Shown here one piece after another: positions 40,046 to 48,296 of a DNA stretch of 64,000 nucleotides. Positions within the stretch are counted from its first letter, which is position 1; the number at the start of each line of letters is the position of its first letter. The position numbers and the translations under genes were made by a program. Location of the stretch: positions 124,001 to 188,000 of the forward strand of contig NZ_FONZ01000002.1 in NCBI RefSeq assembly GCF_900113055.1, read 5' to 3'. The notes under the pieces were generated by a model. It saw nothing but the letters and a program-made list of their open reading frames with translations, had not been told where the DNA came from and ran no database searches. The stretch comes from Flavimobilis marinus (GTDB taxonomy: Bacteria; Actinomycetota; Actinomycetes; Actinomycetales; Cellulomonadaceae).

Positions 40046-41001
40046 GTGCAGCAGGCCAGGGACGACGACCGGGCGGATCCGGCGGGTCAGGACGCCCCGA
40101 GCGGGGCGGACGCCCTGCGGGCGGGAAGCCAGGGCGCCCCACCGGCGGCAAGCCCGAGCGCGGCGACGGCAGCACGTCCGCTGGCCGCACCTACGGCGCG
40201 CCCTCCCGTGGCCCTGCGCGCCCGAAGCGCGCGACGCCGCGGCCCGACGCCGGCCCGACGCACGACGTGCACGTGGCCGACGGTGTGCGCCTGCAGAAGG
40301 TCCTCGCGACGGCCGGCTTCGGCTCGCGCCGCGCCTGCGAGGTCATGATCGAGCAGGGGCGCGTCGAGGTCGACGGCCAGATCGTCACCGAGCTCGGCGT
40401 CCGGGTGGACCCCGTGCACGCGGTCATCCACGTGGACGGGCTCCGGCTCCAGCTGGACGCCTCGAAGATCACGATCGCCTTCAACAAGCCCGTCGGCGTC
40501 GTCTCCACGATGGAGGACACCGACGGTCGGCCCGACCTCAGCCAGTTCTTCGGCGACCGCAAGGAGCGGCTGTTCCACGTCGGCCGGCTCGACACCGATT
40601 CCGAGGGTCTGCTCCTGCTGACCAACGACGGCGAGCTGGCCAACCGCCTGACCCACCCCAAGTACGGCGTGCAGAAGACGTACCTGGTGGAGGTCAAGGG
40701 CCGGCTCGCCAACGGTGTCGGCAAGCAGCTCCTGGACGGCATCGGCCTCGACGACGGCACGGCGAAGCTCGACGCCTTCAAGCTGATCGCCGCCGTGCCG
40801 GACGCCAGCCAGGTCGAGGTCGTGCTGCACGAGGGCCGCAACCGGATCGTGCGGCGCATGTTCGCCAAGGTCGGCTACCCCGTGACGCGCCTGGTGCGTA
40901 CGCGCATGGGACCGATCCGTCTGGGGGACCTGCCTCCGGGCCGCCACCGGGTGCTCGGGCAGACCGAGCTCGGCACGCTCATGTCTGCCGTCGACCTCTG
41001 A
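40042..41001 (+). CDS. rluB: 23S rRNA pseudouridine synthase RluB/RsuA-type
   Basis: 319 residues. A glycine, arginine and proline-rich basic leader of about 75 residues precedes an S4 domain (RLQKVLATAGFGSRRACE, about 79-96) and the RsuA-family catalytic domain with the active aspartate in VGRLDTDSEGLLLLTNDG (about 176-193) and HEGRNRIVRRMF. Probably modifies helix 93-type 23S rRNA sites. The GTG start with GAGGAG upstream overlaps the scpB stop (GTGA). The position after scpB is conserved. Confidence 0.93.
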   Translation: MSAAGQGRRPGGSGGSGRPERGGRPAGGKPGRPTGGKPERGDGSTSAGRTYGAPSRGPARPKRATPRPDAGPTHDVHVADGVRLQKVLATAGFGSRRACEVMIEQGRVEVDGQIVTELGVRVDPVHAVIHVDGLRLQLDASKITIAFNKPVGVVSTMEDTDGRPDLSQFFGDRKERLFHVGRLDTDSEGLLLLTNDGELANRLTHPKYGVQKTYLVEVKGRLANGVGKQLLDGIGLDDGTAKLDAFKLIAAVPDASQVEVVLHEGRNRIVRRMFAKVGYPVTRLVRTRMGPIRLGDLPPGRHRVLGQTELGTLMSAVDL

Positions 41002-41073
41002 CGTCTGCCGCCGTGGACGGTCGCTGACCGCTGCCCGTCCCAGGATCGTCCTCCCTCTCGAACTGGAGCCCCT

Positions 41074-41808
41074 GTGAGCCACAGCCCCCTCGTCATCGCC
41101 ATCGACGGCCCGTCCGGGTCGGGGAAGTCGAGCGTCTCGCGCGCGGTGGCCGCGCGCCTCGGCCTCGCCTACCTCGACACCGGTGCGACCTACCGGGCGG
41201 CGACGTGGTGGTGCCTGCACGAGGGCATCGACCTGAGCGACGCAGCCGCGGTCGTCGCGGCCGTGCGTGCGATGCCGCTCGCGATGGGCGTCGACCCCGG
41301 CCGTGAGGTGCTCGAGGTCGGCGGGGCGGACGTGCGCGGCGACATCCGCCAGACGTGGATCTCCGAGGCCGTGTCGGCCGTGGCGACGAATCTCGAGGTG
41401 CGGGCGGAGCTGCGCCGTCGCCAGCGCGAGACGATCGACGCTGAGCGGGCGGACGGCTTCTCGGCCGGTCGCGGGATCGTCGCCGAGGGGCGTGACATCA
41501 CGACCGTCGTCGCGCCGGACGCGGACGTGCGCATCCTGCTGACGGCCTCCGAGGAGGCGCGGCTCGCCCGGCGGGCGCGTGAACTGCACGGTGAGGACGG
41601 CGCGGAGGCCGTCGCGGCGACGCGCGACCAGGTGGTGCGGCGCGACCGTGACGACGCCACGGTCTCGCAGTTCGAGGTTGCCGCGGACGGCGTCGTCACC
41701 GTCGACTCGTCCATGCTCGACCTCGAGGGCACGATCGGCGCGGTGCTCGACGTCGTCACGCGTCGGACCGCGGGGCGTCGCGCCGTCGACGGCGATGGCG
41801 ACCGCTGA
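41074..41808 (+). CDS. cmk: cytidylate kinase
   Basis: Phosphorylates CMP and dCMP. 244 residues with Walker A GPSGSGKSSVSRAVA (about 12-26), YLDTGATYRAATWW (normally YLDTGAMYRA in relatives; here threonine replaces methionine), the CMP-binding GRDITTVVAPDADVR (about 147-161) and the LID region RDRDDATVSQ. GTG start with a CTGGAG ribosome binding site. plsC begins 14 bp before its stop. Confidence 0.94.
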   Translation: MSHSPLVIAIDGPSGSGKSSVSRAVAARLGLAYLDTGATYRAATWWCLHEGIDLSDAAAVVAAVRAMPLAMGVDPGREVLEVGGADVRGDIRQTWISEAVSAVATNLEVRAELRRRQRETIDAERADGFSAGRGIVAEGRDITTVVAPDADVRILLTASEEARLARRARELHGEDGAEAVAATRDQVVRRDRDDATVSQFEVAADGVVTVDSSMLDLEGTIGAVLDVVTRRTAGRRAVDGDGDR

Positions 41809-42472
41809 CCGCGGGGTCCGCTGGGGCCACCGGATCGGCCGGTTCCTTGCCCACGGTCTCTGGAGCACCCGCGTCGTGGGCGCGCAGCACGTGCCGACCG
41901 ACGGGCCCGTGGTGCTCGCCGCCAACCACACGGGCGTGATCGACGGGCCGCTGGTCGTCGGCGTGAGCCCGCGCCCGGTCAGGATGCTCGTGAAGGAGGC
42001 GGCGTTCCGCGGCGTCGTCGGCGCGATCCTGCGGCGCACCGGGCAGATCCCGGTCGACGCCACGGGCCGCTCCGCCCTGGCTGCGGCGCTCGAGGTGCTG
42101 CGCGGTGGGGGAGTCGTCGGGATCTTCCCCGAGGGCAGCCGCGGGCGCGGGGACCTCTCGTCCGCGCGGGCCGGCGCTGCCTGGCTCGCGCTGGGCAGCG
42201 GGGCGACCATCGTGCCCGTCGCCGTGCTGGGCACCCGACGGACCGGGGAGGGCGTGAACCACGTCCCAGGCCCGCGCCGCCGCCTGCACGTCGAGTTCGG
42301 CCCCGGGTTGACGGTCGAGCGGAGGCCCGGCACCTCGGGCCGGGTCGCGCTCGAAGAGGCGAACGAGGCCGTGCGGGTGGCGCTGGCCGAGGTCGTCACG
42401 CGAGCGACGCGGCGGACCGGCGTGCCGCTGCCCGAGGACGGCCCCGCCACCCCGGGCGCTGCCGGTTCGTGA
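41795..42472 (+). CDS. plsC: 1-acyl-sn-glycerol-3-phosphate acyltransferase-like protein
   Basis: 225 residues of the PlsC/LPLAT family: catalytic HX4D in ANHTGVIDGP (about 45-54) and the substrate motif GIFPEGSRGRGD (about 109-120). Acylates lysophosphatidic acid at the membrane; the exact acceptor is not certain. The ATG lies 14 bp inside cmk, and der follows 30 bp later. This cmk-plsC-der order is common in actinobacteria. Confidence 0.9.
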   Translation: MATADRGVRWGHRIGRFLAHGLWSTRVVGAQHVPTDGPVVLAANHTGVIDGPLVVGVSPRPVRMLVKEAAFRGVVGAILRRTGQIPVDATGRSALAAALEVLRGGGVVGIFPEGSRGRGDLSSARAGAAWLALGSGATIVPVAVLGTRRTGEGVNHVPGPRRRLHVEFGPGLTVERRPGTSGRVALEEANEAVRVALAEVVTRATRRTGVPLPEDGPATPGAAGS

Positions 42473-42502
42473 GATGGGCCCCGAGCCTGGGATGATGGGC
42501 TC

Positions 42503-44023
42503 ATGAGCTCTGACCAGACCGACGCGACACCCGCCGAGACCGACCCCGGCACGCCCGATCTCGGTGCGACCACCGACGAGACCACGGCCGACGACGCGCA
42601 GCGCGAGTACGCGCTGCGCGCGGGACTCGCGGAGTACGACCTCGAGGACGAGGACCTGGCGATCCTCGACGGCGCGGGCGACCCCGGTGACCTTGAGCGC
42701 GGTCCGCGCGTGCTGCCGGTGCTCGCCGTCGTCGGTCGCCCGAACGTCGGCAAGTCGACCCTCGTCAACCGGATCATCGGCCGCCGCGAGGCCGTGGTCG
42801 AGGACAAGCCCGGCGTCACCCGCGACCGGGTGAGCTACCAGGCCGAGTGGGCCGGGCGTCAGTTCACCCTGGTCGACACGGGCGGCTGGGAGACGGACGT
42901 CGCCGGCATCGACGCGTCCGTCGCGAAGCAGGCCGAGATCGCGATCGACCTGGCCGACGCCGTGCTGTTCGTGGTCGACGCGACCGTCGGTCCGACCGCG
43001 ACCGACGAGCACGTCGTGAAGCTGCTGCGTCGCTCCAAGAAGCCCATCGTCCTGTGCGCCAACAAGGTGGACGGGCCCCGCGCCGAGGCGGACGCGGCGA
43101 CGCTGTGGAGCCTCGGGCTGGGGGAGCCGCACGCGGTCTCCGCTCTGCACGGCCGCGGCACCGGTGACCTGCTCGACGCCGCGATGGCCAAGCTGCCCAC
43201 CGTCTCGGCGCACGGCGTCGCCAGGCCGGACGGCCCTCGCCGAGTCGCGCTCGTGGGGCGTCCGAACGTCGGCAAGTCCTCCCTGTTGAACAAGGTCGCG
43301 GGAGCCAACCGCGTCGTCGTCGACGAGACCGCTGGTACCACCCGCGACCCGGTCGACGAGCTCATCGAGCTGCGCGGCAAGCCGTGGTGGTTCGTCGACA
43401 CCGCCGGCATCCGGCGCCGCGTGCACCAGACGCAGGGCGCCGACTTCTATGCGTCGCTGCGCACGCAGGCCGCGATCGAGAAGGCGGAGGTCGCCGTGGT
43501 GCTCGTGGACGCCTCGGTGCCCATGACCGAGCAGGACACCCGCGTGATCTCTCAGGTCGTCGAGGCGGGCCGCGCGCTCGTCATCGCGTACAACAAGTGG
43601 GACCTCATGGACGAGGACCGCCGTCCCTACCTCGAGCGCGAGATCGAGAAGGACCTCGTGCAGATCCAGTGGGCGCCGCGGGTGAACCTGTCGGCGAAGA
43701 CCGGCTGGCACGCGGACCGTCTGGTGCCTGCGCTCGAGCGCGCGCTCGGGTCGTGGGACACCCGCATCCCGACCGGACGGCTCAATGCGTTCCTGGGCGA
43801 GCTCGTCGCCGCGCACCCGCACCCGTTGCGGGGCGGCAAGCAGCCCCGCATCCTGTTCGCCACCCAGCCGTCCACCCGTCCGCCGCGCTTCGTCATCTTC
43901 GCCTCCGGCTTCCTCGAGGCGGGGTACCGCCGGTTCATCGAGCGTCGTCTGCGCGAGGAGTTCGGCTTCGAGGGGTCCCCCATCGAGATCTCGGTGCGGG
44001 TGCGCGAGAAGCGCAAGCGCTGA
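42503..44023 (+). CDS. der: ribosome biogenesis GTPase Der (EngA)
   Basis: 506 residues with two GTPase domains and a C-terminal KH-like domain. G1 of the first domain is [13 protein letters not shown] (about 78-90), with DTGGW and NKVD; the second has [13 protein letters not shown] (about 252-264), DTAGIRR and NKWDLMD. Acts in 50S assembly. An acidic N-terminal extension of about 70 residues is typical of actinobacterial members. GATGAT ends 6 nt before the ATG, possibly a further -10 of the leaderless type. Confidence 0.97.
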   Translation: MSSDQTDATPAETDPGTPDLGATTDETTADDAQREYALRAGLAEYDLEDEDLAILDGAGDPGDLERGPRVLPVLAVVGRPNVGKSTLVNRIIGRREAVVEDKPGVTRDRVSYQAEWAGRQFTLVDTGGWETDVAGIDASVAKQAEIAIDLADAVLFVVDATVGPTATDEHVVKLLRRSKKPIVLCANKVDGPRAEADAATLWSLGLGEPHAVSALHGRGTGDLLDAAMAKLPTVSAHGVARPDGPRRVALVGRPNVGKSSLLNKVAGANRVVVDETAGTTRDPVDELIELRGKPWWFVDTAGIRRRVHQTQGADFYASLRTQAAIEKAEVAVVLVDASVPMTEQDTRVISQVVEAGRALVIAYNKWDLMDEDRRPYLEREIEKDLVQIQWAPRVNLSAKTGWHADRLVPALERALGSWDTRIPTGRLNAFLGELVAAHPHPLRGGKQPRILFATQPSTRPPRFVIFASGFLEAGYRRFIERRLREEFGFEGSPIEISVRVREKRKR

Positions 44024-44042
44024 GCGTCGGTCGAGGTGTGGC

Positions 44043-44085
44043 ACAGACGAGAGCCCCCGTCGTGGCGACGGGGGCTCTCGTCTGT
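44043..44085. terminator. bidirectional terminator after der
   Basis: A perfect 20-bp stem (44043-44062 with 44066-44085) with a 3-nt loop, 19 bp after the der stop and 10 bp before the end of the convergent DUF3618 gene. The arms include GAGAGCCCCC and its complement GGGGGCTCTC, so it works on both strands. Confidence 0.9.
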
Positions 44086-44095
44086 CCTGGGAGGC

Positions 44096-44713
44096 TCAGC
44101 TGCCGCTGGCGGTGTCCTTCACGTCGGACGACGCCTGCTGCGCCTCGGACTTCACGTCCTGCGCGCCGCTAGTCGCGGTGTCCTTCACCTGGGCCGCGCC
44201 GTCCGTGGCGGTCGCCTTGACCTGGTCGGCCGCCTGCATGGCAGGCTCCTTGAGGTTCTGGCCGAGGTCCTTGGCGCCCTGCTTCACCTCGTCGGTGACG
44301 TGGTGCAGCGCGTCGGAGTCCTTGACGGCCCGCACGGCTTCCCGCTCCTTCTGGGAGGACGGGATGAGTGAGGACACCAGCAGCCCGGCACCGAAGGCGA
44401 TGAGCCCAGCGGCGATCGGGTTGCCCTGGGCCTTCTCCTTGGCCAGGTGCGGCGCGTCCTTGGCGGAGTCCGCGAGGCCGTGGGCGCTGTCACTGACGGA
44501 GCCGCGGGCGTCGTGGACGGACGACGACGCGTGGTCCGCAGCGCCGAAGACCTTGTCCTTGACCGAGCTGACCTTGCTGCGGACCTTCTCCTTCTGGCGG
44601 TCCGCGACGCGGCCCGGGCTCACCTTGTCGGTCAGCGCGTCCACGTCGTCGCTGAGCGTGCTGCGGGTCGCGGCGATGTCCGCGCGGATCTGGTCGGGGT
44701 CGTTCGTGGTCAT
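44096..44713 (-). CDS. DUF3618 domain protein
   Basis: 205 residues. The N-terminal DPDQIRADIAATRSTLSDDV (about 5-24) is the DUF3618 signature. One membrane segment (PIAAGLIAFGAGLLVSSLIP, about 99-118) is flanked by long helical, alanine- and lysine-rich stretches with repeated VKDTA/AQDVKSEA units, reminiscent of amphipathic LEA/stress proteins. Function unknown. It is the third gene of a three-gene minus-strand operon, 3 bp after the holin-like gene. Confidence 0.85.
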   Translation of the reverse strand: MTTNDPDQIRADIAATRSTLSDDVDALTDKVSPGRVADRQKEKVRSKVSSVKDKVFGAADHASSSVHDARGSVSDSAHGLADSAKDAPHLAKEKAQGNPIAAGLIAFGAGLLVSSLIPSSQKEREAVRAVKDSDALHHVTDEVKQGAKDLGQNLKEPAMQAADQVKATATDGAAQVKDTATSGAQDVKSEAQQASSDVKDTASGS

Positions 44714-44716
44714 GGC

Positions 44717-45136
44717 TTACTCCTGTCCCTTGAGTGCGTCCGGGATCTTCTTCATGGTGGCGGCCGTCTGTGGGAGCCCCTCGGCGCTTTCGATCTCCTT
44801 CTTGCCCTTGAGCGCCAGGACCGCGGCGATGATGGCCCAGATCACGGTGACGATGAGCGCGGACCAGCCGAGGGCAGGCTGGGCGTCGCCGTCGCCGATC
44901 ATCGTGCCGATCCACCACCACAGGGCGATCGAGGCGAAGAGCAGCACGAAGTTCGCGGCCCACGCGGCGCCGCCGAGCATGCCCGCGCCCGTGCCCGCCT
45001 TCTTGGCGGTCTGGCTAGCCTCAGCCTTGGCCAGTGCGAACTCCTGGCGCATCAGGGTGCTGATGTCCTCGGAGATGCGTCCGAAGAGGTCGCCGACCGA
45101 GGCGCTGTCGTGCTGCGTCGGGTCGGGTGTGGTCAC
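44717..45136 (-). CDS. phage holin family / DUF1469 membrane protein
   Basis: 139 residues with an N-terminal amphipathic helix (LFGRISEDISTLMRQEFALAKAE) and two membrane segments (about 55-76 and 88-109), the architecture of PF07332 proteins. Despite the name these are chromosomal envelope proteins that travel with DUF3618 proteins, not phage lysis genes. The GTG start overlaps the stop of the upstream gene (GTGA). Confidence 0.85.
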   Translation of the reverse strand: MTTPDPTQHDSASVGDLFGRISEDISTLMRQEFALAKAEASQTAKKAGTGAGMLGGAAWAANFVLLFASIALWWWIGTMIGDGDAQPALGWSALIVTVIWAIIAAVLALKGKKEIESAEGLPQTAATMKKIPDALKGQE

Positions 45137-46050
45137 AGGGAGCCACCTCCCGGACGCTGGTAGCCGGGCTCGCCGTAGCCGGGGGAGCGGTAGGCCGTGC
45201 TCTGCGTGCCGTCCGGGGTCGACGTCGTTCCGGTGGTCCCCGTCGTCCCGTAGCCCGCCGTGCTCGCGTTGGTGGTCCCGTAGCCCGCGGTGCTGGCTCC
45301 CGTGGTCCCGGCCGGAGCGGGGTCGTACGCGCTGGACCGCGCCGTCGAGGTCGTGGGCGCGCCGTGCGTCGTCGAGTCGTCTCCGTGCTCGTCCTTGGCG
45401 CCGCGCGCGACTCGGCCGGCGACGAGGCCGAGCCCCGCCGCGACCGCCATGAACGTGCCTGGGTGGCGGCTTGCGTAGCGCTTGACGTCGGTCAGCAGTT
45501 CGCCGGGCTCACGGCCCTCGACCCATTGCGTGGCTCTGTCGAGGTAGGAGGAAGCCTGCTCGACGAGCGAGGCCGCGAGGCCGCCCTCCTCCGACGACGA
45601 CGCCATCTTGCCGAACTCCGAGGAGAGGCTGCTCGTCGTCCCGGACAGCCGCTGCAGCTGCTCGCCAGCGGTACGAGAGATCTCGTCCCGCGTCTGGGAG
45701 AAGAGGTCCTTCGCCTGTGTGCGGGCCTCGGCCACGGTGTCCTTCGCGACGTTCTTCGCCTCGTGGGCGGTGTCGTGCGCCATCTGCTTCTCGGCGTCCA
45801 TCACCCGGCCAGCGCCTTCCTTGGCGGTGGCCCCTGCGGCTGACGCCTTGTCCTTCATGCCCCCGCCGGACGGGTCGCCCGTGGTCGTCGCCTGCGAGGA
45901 GACGGGCGTGCCTGCCGCGGCGGTGTCGCCCCAGGCGGACTGGCGCGCCGGGGTGTCTGCTGCGTGCGCGGGGGAGCCGGTCCCCTGCGAGTCGGTCGGG
46001 AGCGGAGCGTAGGGCTCCGTCGGACCGGTGCTGCCGTATGACTCAGTCAT
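45133..46050 (-). CDS. repeat-rich helical membrane-associated protein, function unknown
   Basis: 305 residues. A low-complexity N-terminus rich in Ser, Thr, Pro, then a helical segment (about 65-190) with LEA-like heptads (KDKASAAGATAKEGAGRVM, AHEAKNVAKDTVAEARTQ), one weak membrane segment (PGTFMAVAAGLGLVAGRVA, about 206-224), and a C-terminal tail with Ala/Ser-Thr-Ala-Gly-Tyr-Gly-Thr-Thr repeats (about 255-290). AAGGAAGG lies just before the ATG. First gene of the DUF3618-holin operon; I recognise no named domain. Confidence 0.8.
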   Translation of the reverse strand: MTESYGSTGPTEPYAPLPTDSQGTGSPAHAADTPARQSAWGDTAAAGTPVSSQATTTGDPSGGGMKDKASAAGATAKEGAGRVMDAEKQMAHDTAHEAKNVAKDTVAEARTQAKDLFSQTRDEISRTAGEQLQRLSGTTSSLSSEFGKMASSSEEGGLAASLVEQASSYLDRATQWVEGREPGELLTDVKRYASRHPGTFMAVAAGLGLVAGRVARGAKDEHGDDSTTHGAPTTSTARSSAYDPAPAGTTGASTAGYGTTNASTAGYGTTGTTGTTSTPDGTQSTAYRSPGYGEPGYQRPGGGSL

Positions 46051-46199
46051 GGTGACCTTCCTTCCAGGCGGTACCTGTCGGTGCACCGCGTACGTGACGC
46101 GGCGTGTCACTCCATGGTGAGTCGGTATGTCCGTTTCCGCTCGTCGGGCAGCAGGCGGGAGCGCGTGGTAAATGTCCACGCGCCCGCCCGTCGTTGCGG

Positions 46200-46952
46200 T
46201 CAGGCGTCGAGGTGCGCGCGCAGCGCGGCCCGGACGAACTGGGCTCCCTCGGGCCCCCCGTAGTTGGCGGCGAAGCGTGGGTCCGCCACGTACATGTCTG
46301 CCAGGCCGAGGACGTAGGCCCGTGCGTGTTCCGGGAGGGCCGCGGGGGTTCCCGGGACCGAACGTAGCCAGGCGACGTGGCGGGCGGCGAGGTCCTGTGC
46401 GCGCGTGCTGGCTGGGTCCTCGTCGTCGCGCCACGCGGACACCCACGCTTCGTTGAGCGTCGCCACGCGGTCCCGGAAGTCGCTGCGCTCGTCGGCGGTG
46501 AGGCCGCGCCACCAGGAGTCGGAGGCCGCGTAGGCGTCGGAGCCCCATCGCTCGACCACCTCGTCGGCGTGCTGGGTGTGGTCGAATCCGTCGAACATCG
46601 AGTCGGTCATGAGATCTGCTCCTTGCTCCAGTGCGGTCAGCGTGCGCTGCACCGCCGCGATCTGTCGGTCGACCCGTGCGCGGGCCGTCTCGAGCTGGGC
46701 GACGTGCTGCCGCAGGGCCGCTGTCGTCGAGGGGTGGTCGAGATCGAGCGCCTGCCGGATGGCGTCGAGCCCGAGCCCGAGATCGCGCAGCACGAGAATC
46801 CGCTGCAGGCGCACGAGTGCGTCGTCGTCGTACGAACGCATCCCGCTCGGGCTCGTGCTCGACGGCGGCAGCAGCCCGATCGCGTCGTAGTGGCGCAGCG
46901 TGCGACTCGTCAGCCCGGTCATGCGGCTGACCTCGTGGATCGTCCGTCCCAT
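46200..46952 (-). CDS. MerR-family regulator with TipAS-like effector domain
   Basis: 250 residues: MerR winged helix with TGLTSRTLRHYDAIGLLPPS (about 12-31), a dimerising coiled coil (about 75-110), and a C-terminal TipAS-like domain (WGSDAYAASDSWWRGLTADE, about 138-157, and YVLGLADMYVADPRFAANYG near the end). TipA-type proteins bind thiopeptides and other compounds and activate their own promoter. AGGAG lies 3-4 nt before the ATG. The gene is preceded by a MerR-type promoter and ends 149 bp from the repeat-rich protein gene. Confidence 0.9.
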   Translation of the reverse strand: MGRTIHEVSRMTGLTSRTLRHYDAIGLLPPSSTSPSGMRSYDDDALVRLQRILVLRDLGLGLDAIRQALDLDHPSTTAALRQHVAQLETARARVDRQIAAVQRTLTALEQGADLMTDSMFDGFDHTQHADEVVERWGSDAYAASDSWWRGLTADERSDFRDRVATLNEAWVSAWRDDEDPASTRAQDLAARHVAWLRSVPGTPAALPEHARAYVLGLADMYVADPRFAANYGGPEGAQFVRAALRAHLDA

Positions 46953-47001
46953 ACGCTCCTGTCCTCTCGTGGTCACGCGCTGGTCAGCCGCGACACGGTC
47001 G

Positions 47002-47032
47002 ACCCTAGGTCTTGACGCTGCGTCAACTGCAA
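47002..47032 (-). promoter_or_regulatory. MerR-type promoter with 19-bp spacer and operator dyad
   Basis: On the minus strand: -35 TTGCAG (47027-47032), a 19-bp spacer, and -10 TAGGGT (47002-47007). The spacer contains the perfect palindrome TTGACG-CAG-CGTCAA (47012-47026). MerR-family activators work on exactly this geometry, twisting an over-long spacer. Transcription would start about 43 nt before the regulator's ATG, so autoregulation is predicted. Confidence 0.8.
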
Positions 47033-47103
47033 GGCCCAGAAGCCGCGGATCCGTCGGACGTGACACGCGACAGGAGCCGGACAGGCTCGCCGGCAAAGTG
47101 GGG

Positions 47104-47109
47104 TAGTAT
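47104..47109 (+). promoter_or_regulatory. tRNA-Pro promoter -10
   Basis: TAGTAT about 45 bp upstream of the mature tRNA 5' end; the -35 region is not clear. Confidence 0.45.
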
Positions 47110-47154
47110 TTTCGACGGCCCTCCGGGGTCGGTTCGGACCCGCTCGCGGGTCCA

Positions 47155-47228
<74 letters not shown>

Positions 47229-47234
47229 CGGATC

Positions 47235-47266
47235 AGCCCTGGTGAGAGATGGTTCTCACCAGGGCT
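47235..47266 (+). terminator. terminator after tRNA-Pro
   Basis: A perfect 13-bp stem (AGCCCTGGTGAGA at 47235-47247 with its complement at 47254-47266), 6-nt loop, 6 bp after the tRNA end, followed by TCGTCGTGT. Confidence 0.85.
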
Positions 47267-47406
47267 TCGTCGTGTCTGGGGTGAGTCCGCACGGTGCGCC
47301 CGCTGTCTGCCCGCCCCGGAGGTCGGGTCAGGCGAGCCGGACGGCTGCGCGTCGAGACCGCGGGCTGGGGGCTGGCTGGCGCCTGACCTGCCCCAGCCCC
47401 GGGGGA

Positions 47407-47820
47407 GTCATCGACATCGCCAGCCGGGTGGACGGGCTCGCCATCTTCCCGGGGGCGAACGCGGCGGAGATCCTCGCGCAGGTCTCGCAGCGCATCCCGG
47501 TCGTCGCCTTCGCGATGACCGAGGAGCCGGGCGCGGTGCACCACGTCCGGGTGGACAACGCCCAGGGTGTGCGCGAGCTCGTCGAGCACCTGCACGCCGT
47601 GCACGGCATCGAGCAGATGGAGTTCGTCAGCGCGACGGAGACGGCAGACTACGCCGAACGGTTCGCCGGCATGCAAGCCGCCCTGGGCGAGCGCGGGCTG
47701 AGCGTCCCGTCGGTGGTGCTGGACCCCACGCCCATCGGCGCACAGCAGCCGTTCCCGGTCGTCCACCGGCTCATGGCGGCCCGAGCGTTGCCCCGCGCCC
47801 TCGTGTGCGCGAGCGACCAC
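47407..47820 (+). pseudogene. remnant of a LacI-family sugar-binding domain
   Basis: 138 codons stay in frame and read like the middle of a LacI-type periplasmic-binding domain: VIDIASRVDGLAIFPG, RIPVVAFAMTEE, VRVDNAQGVRELVEHL, FAGMQAALGERGL, FPVVHRLMAARALPRALVCA. The helix-turn-helix and the C-terminal half are missing. The match ends abruptly after CASDH at about 47820, where sequence of another gene in the opposite orientation begins. No start codon or ribosome binding site. The 140 bp between the tRNA terminator and this piece show nothing recognisable. Confidence 0.7.
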
Positions 47821-48165
47821 GTCGACGCCCAGGTACTCGTGCCACTCACCCACCGGCTTCTGCTCGGGCCAGCTCCAGTCGCACGTGTCGGGGAAGGTCC
47901 GGAACATGCGGAAGTAGTGCTCGGGCGGGATCTGCCCCCAGGCGATCCCGAGGTAGCTGGCGATGCGGGGCTCGGTGTTGAGGGTTCCGTAGTGGTGGCC
48001 GGTGAACCAGACGTCCGGCCCACGGTCGCGGTAGTTGTCGAGCACCGCGGCGGGGTCGGCGGGAGGTTCGTCCCAGAAGCCACCGCGGATCTGCCCGACG
48101 ACGGGCTCGTAGTAGAACCCGAAGTCCATCGTCGCGCTGATCTCCCGGGCCTGGTCCCGCAGCCG
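47821..48165 (-). pseudogene. inverted internal fragment of a glucoamylase-family (PF10091/GH144-like) gene
   Basis: On the minus strand 115 codons read MDFGFYYEPVVGQIRGGFWD (interior methionine), then FTGHHYGTLNTEPRIASYLG, IPPEHYFRMFRTFPDTCDWS and EYLGVDV. These are internal motifs of large secreted glucoamylase-domain proteins as I recall them. Both ends are cut: the piece stops at EYLGVDV where relatives continue, and it lacks the N-terminal hundreds of residues. The family name is from memory and needs a search. Confidence 0.65.
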
Positions 48166-48170
48166 TAGCC

Positions 48171-48242
48171 CGTGGCGCCGTGCAGAAGGCCATCCGGCCG
48201 CTGCTCGGCATCGAGGAGTTCACGACCAGCCCCGGCTCGTGA
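48171..48242 (+). pseudogene. C-terminal scrap of a plus-strand gene, probably the same glucoamylase-family gene
   Basis: In frame to a TGA at 48240-48242 it reads AVQKAIRPLLGIEEFTTSPG. Glucoamylase-domain proteins often end with a motif like RLRPxLxxEEF, so this may be the true 3' end of the gene whose middle part lies inverted just upstream. A strong terminator follows 4 bp after the stop, as expected for an original gene end. Confidence 0.5.
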
Positions 48243-48246
48243 AGGT

Positions 48247-48282
48247 GAGGTGGCCGCTGCGCGGGGGAGCAGCGGCCACCTC
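48247..48282. terminator. hairpin between gene remnant and FtsX-like gene
   Basis: A perfect 14-bp stem (GAGGTGGCCGCTGC at 48247-48260 with its complement at 48269-48282) and 8-nt loop. It can end transcription from either side, including the convergent permease gene that stops at 48297. Confidence 0.8.
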
Positions 48283-48296
48283 GTGCCTCGACGCCG

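Noticed and set aside
44717-45136. Holin-like gene as a sign of a prophage
   Set aside because: No other phage gene, integrase or attachment repeat is nearby, and this protein type routinely accompanies DUF3618 proteins on actinobacterial chromosomes.
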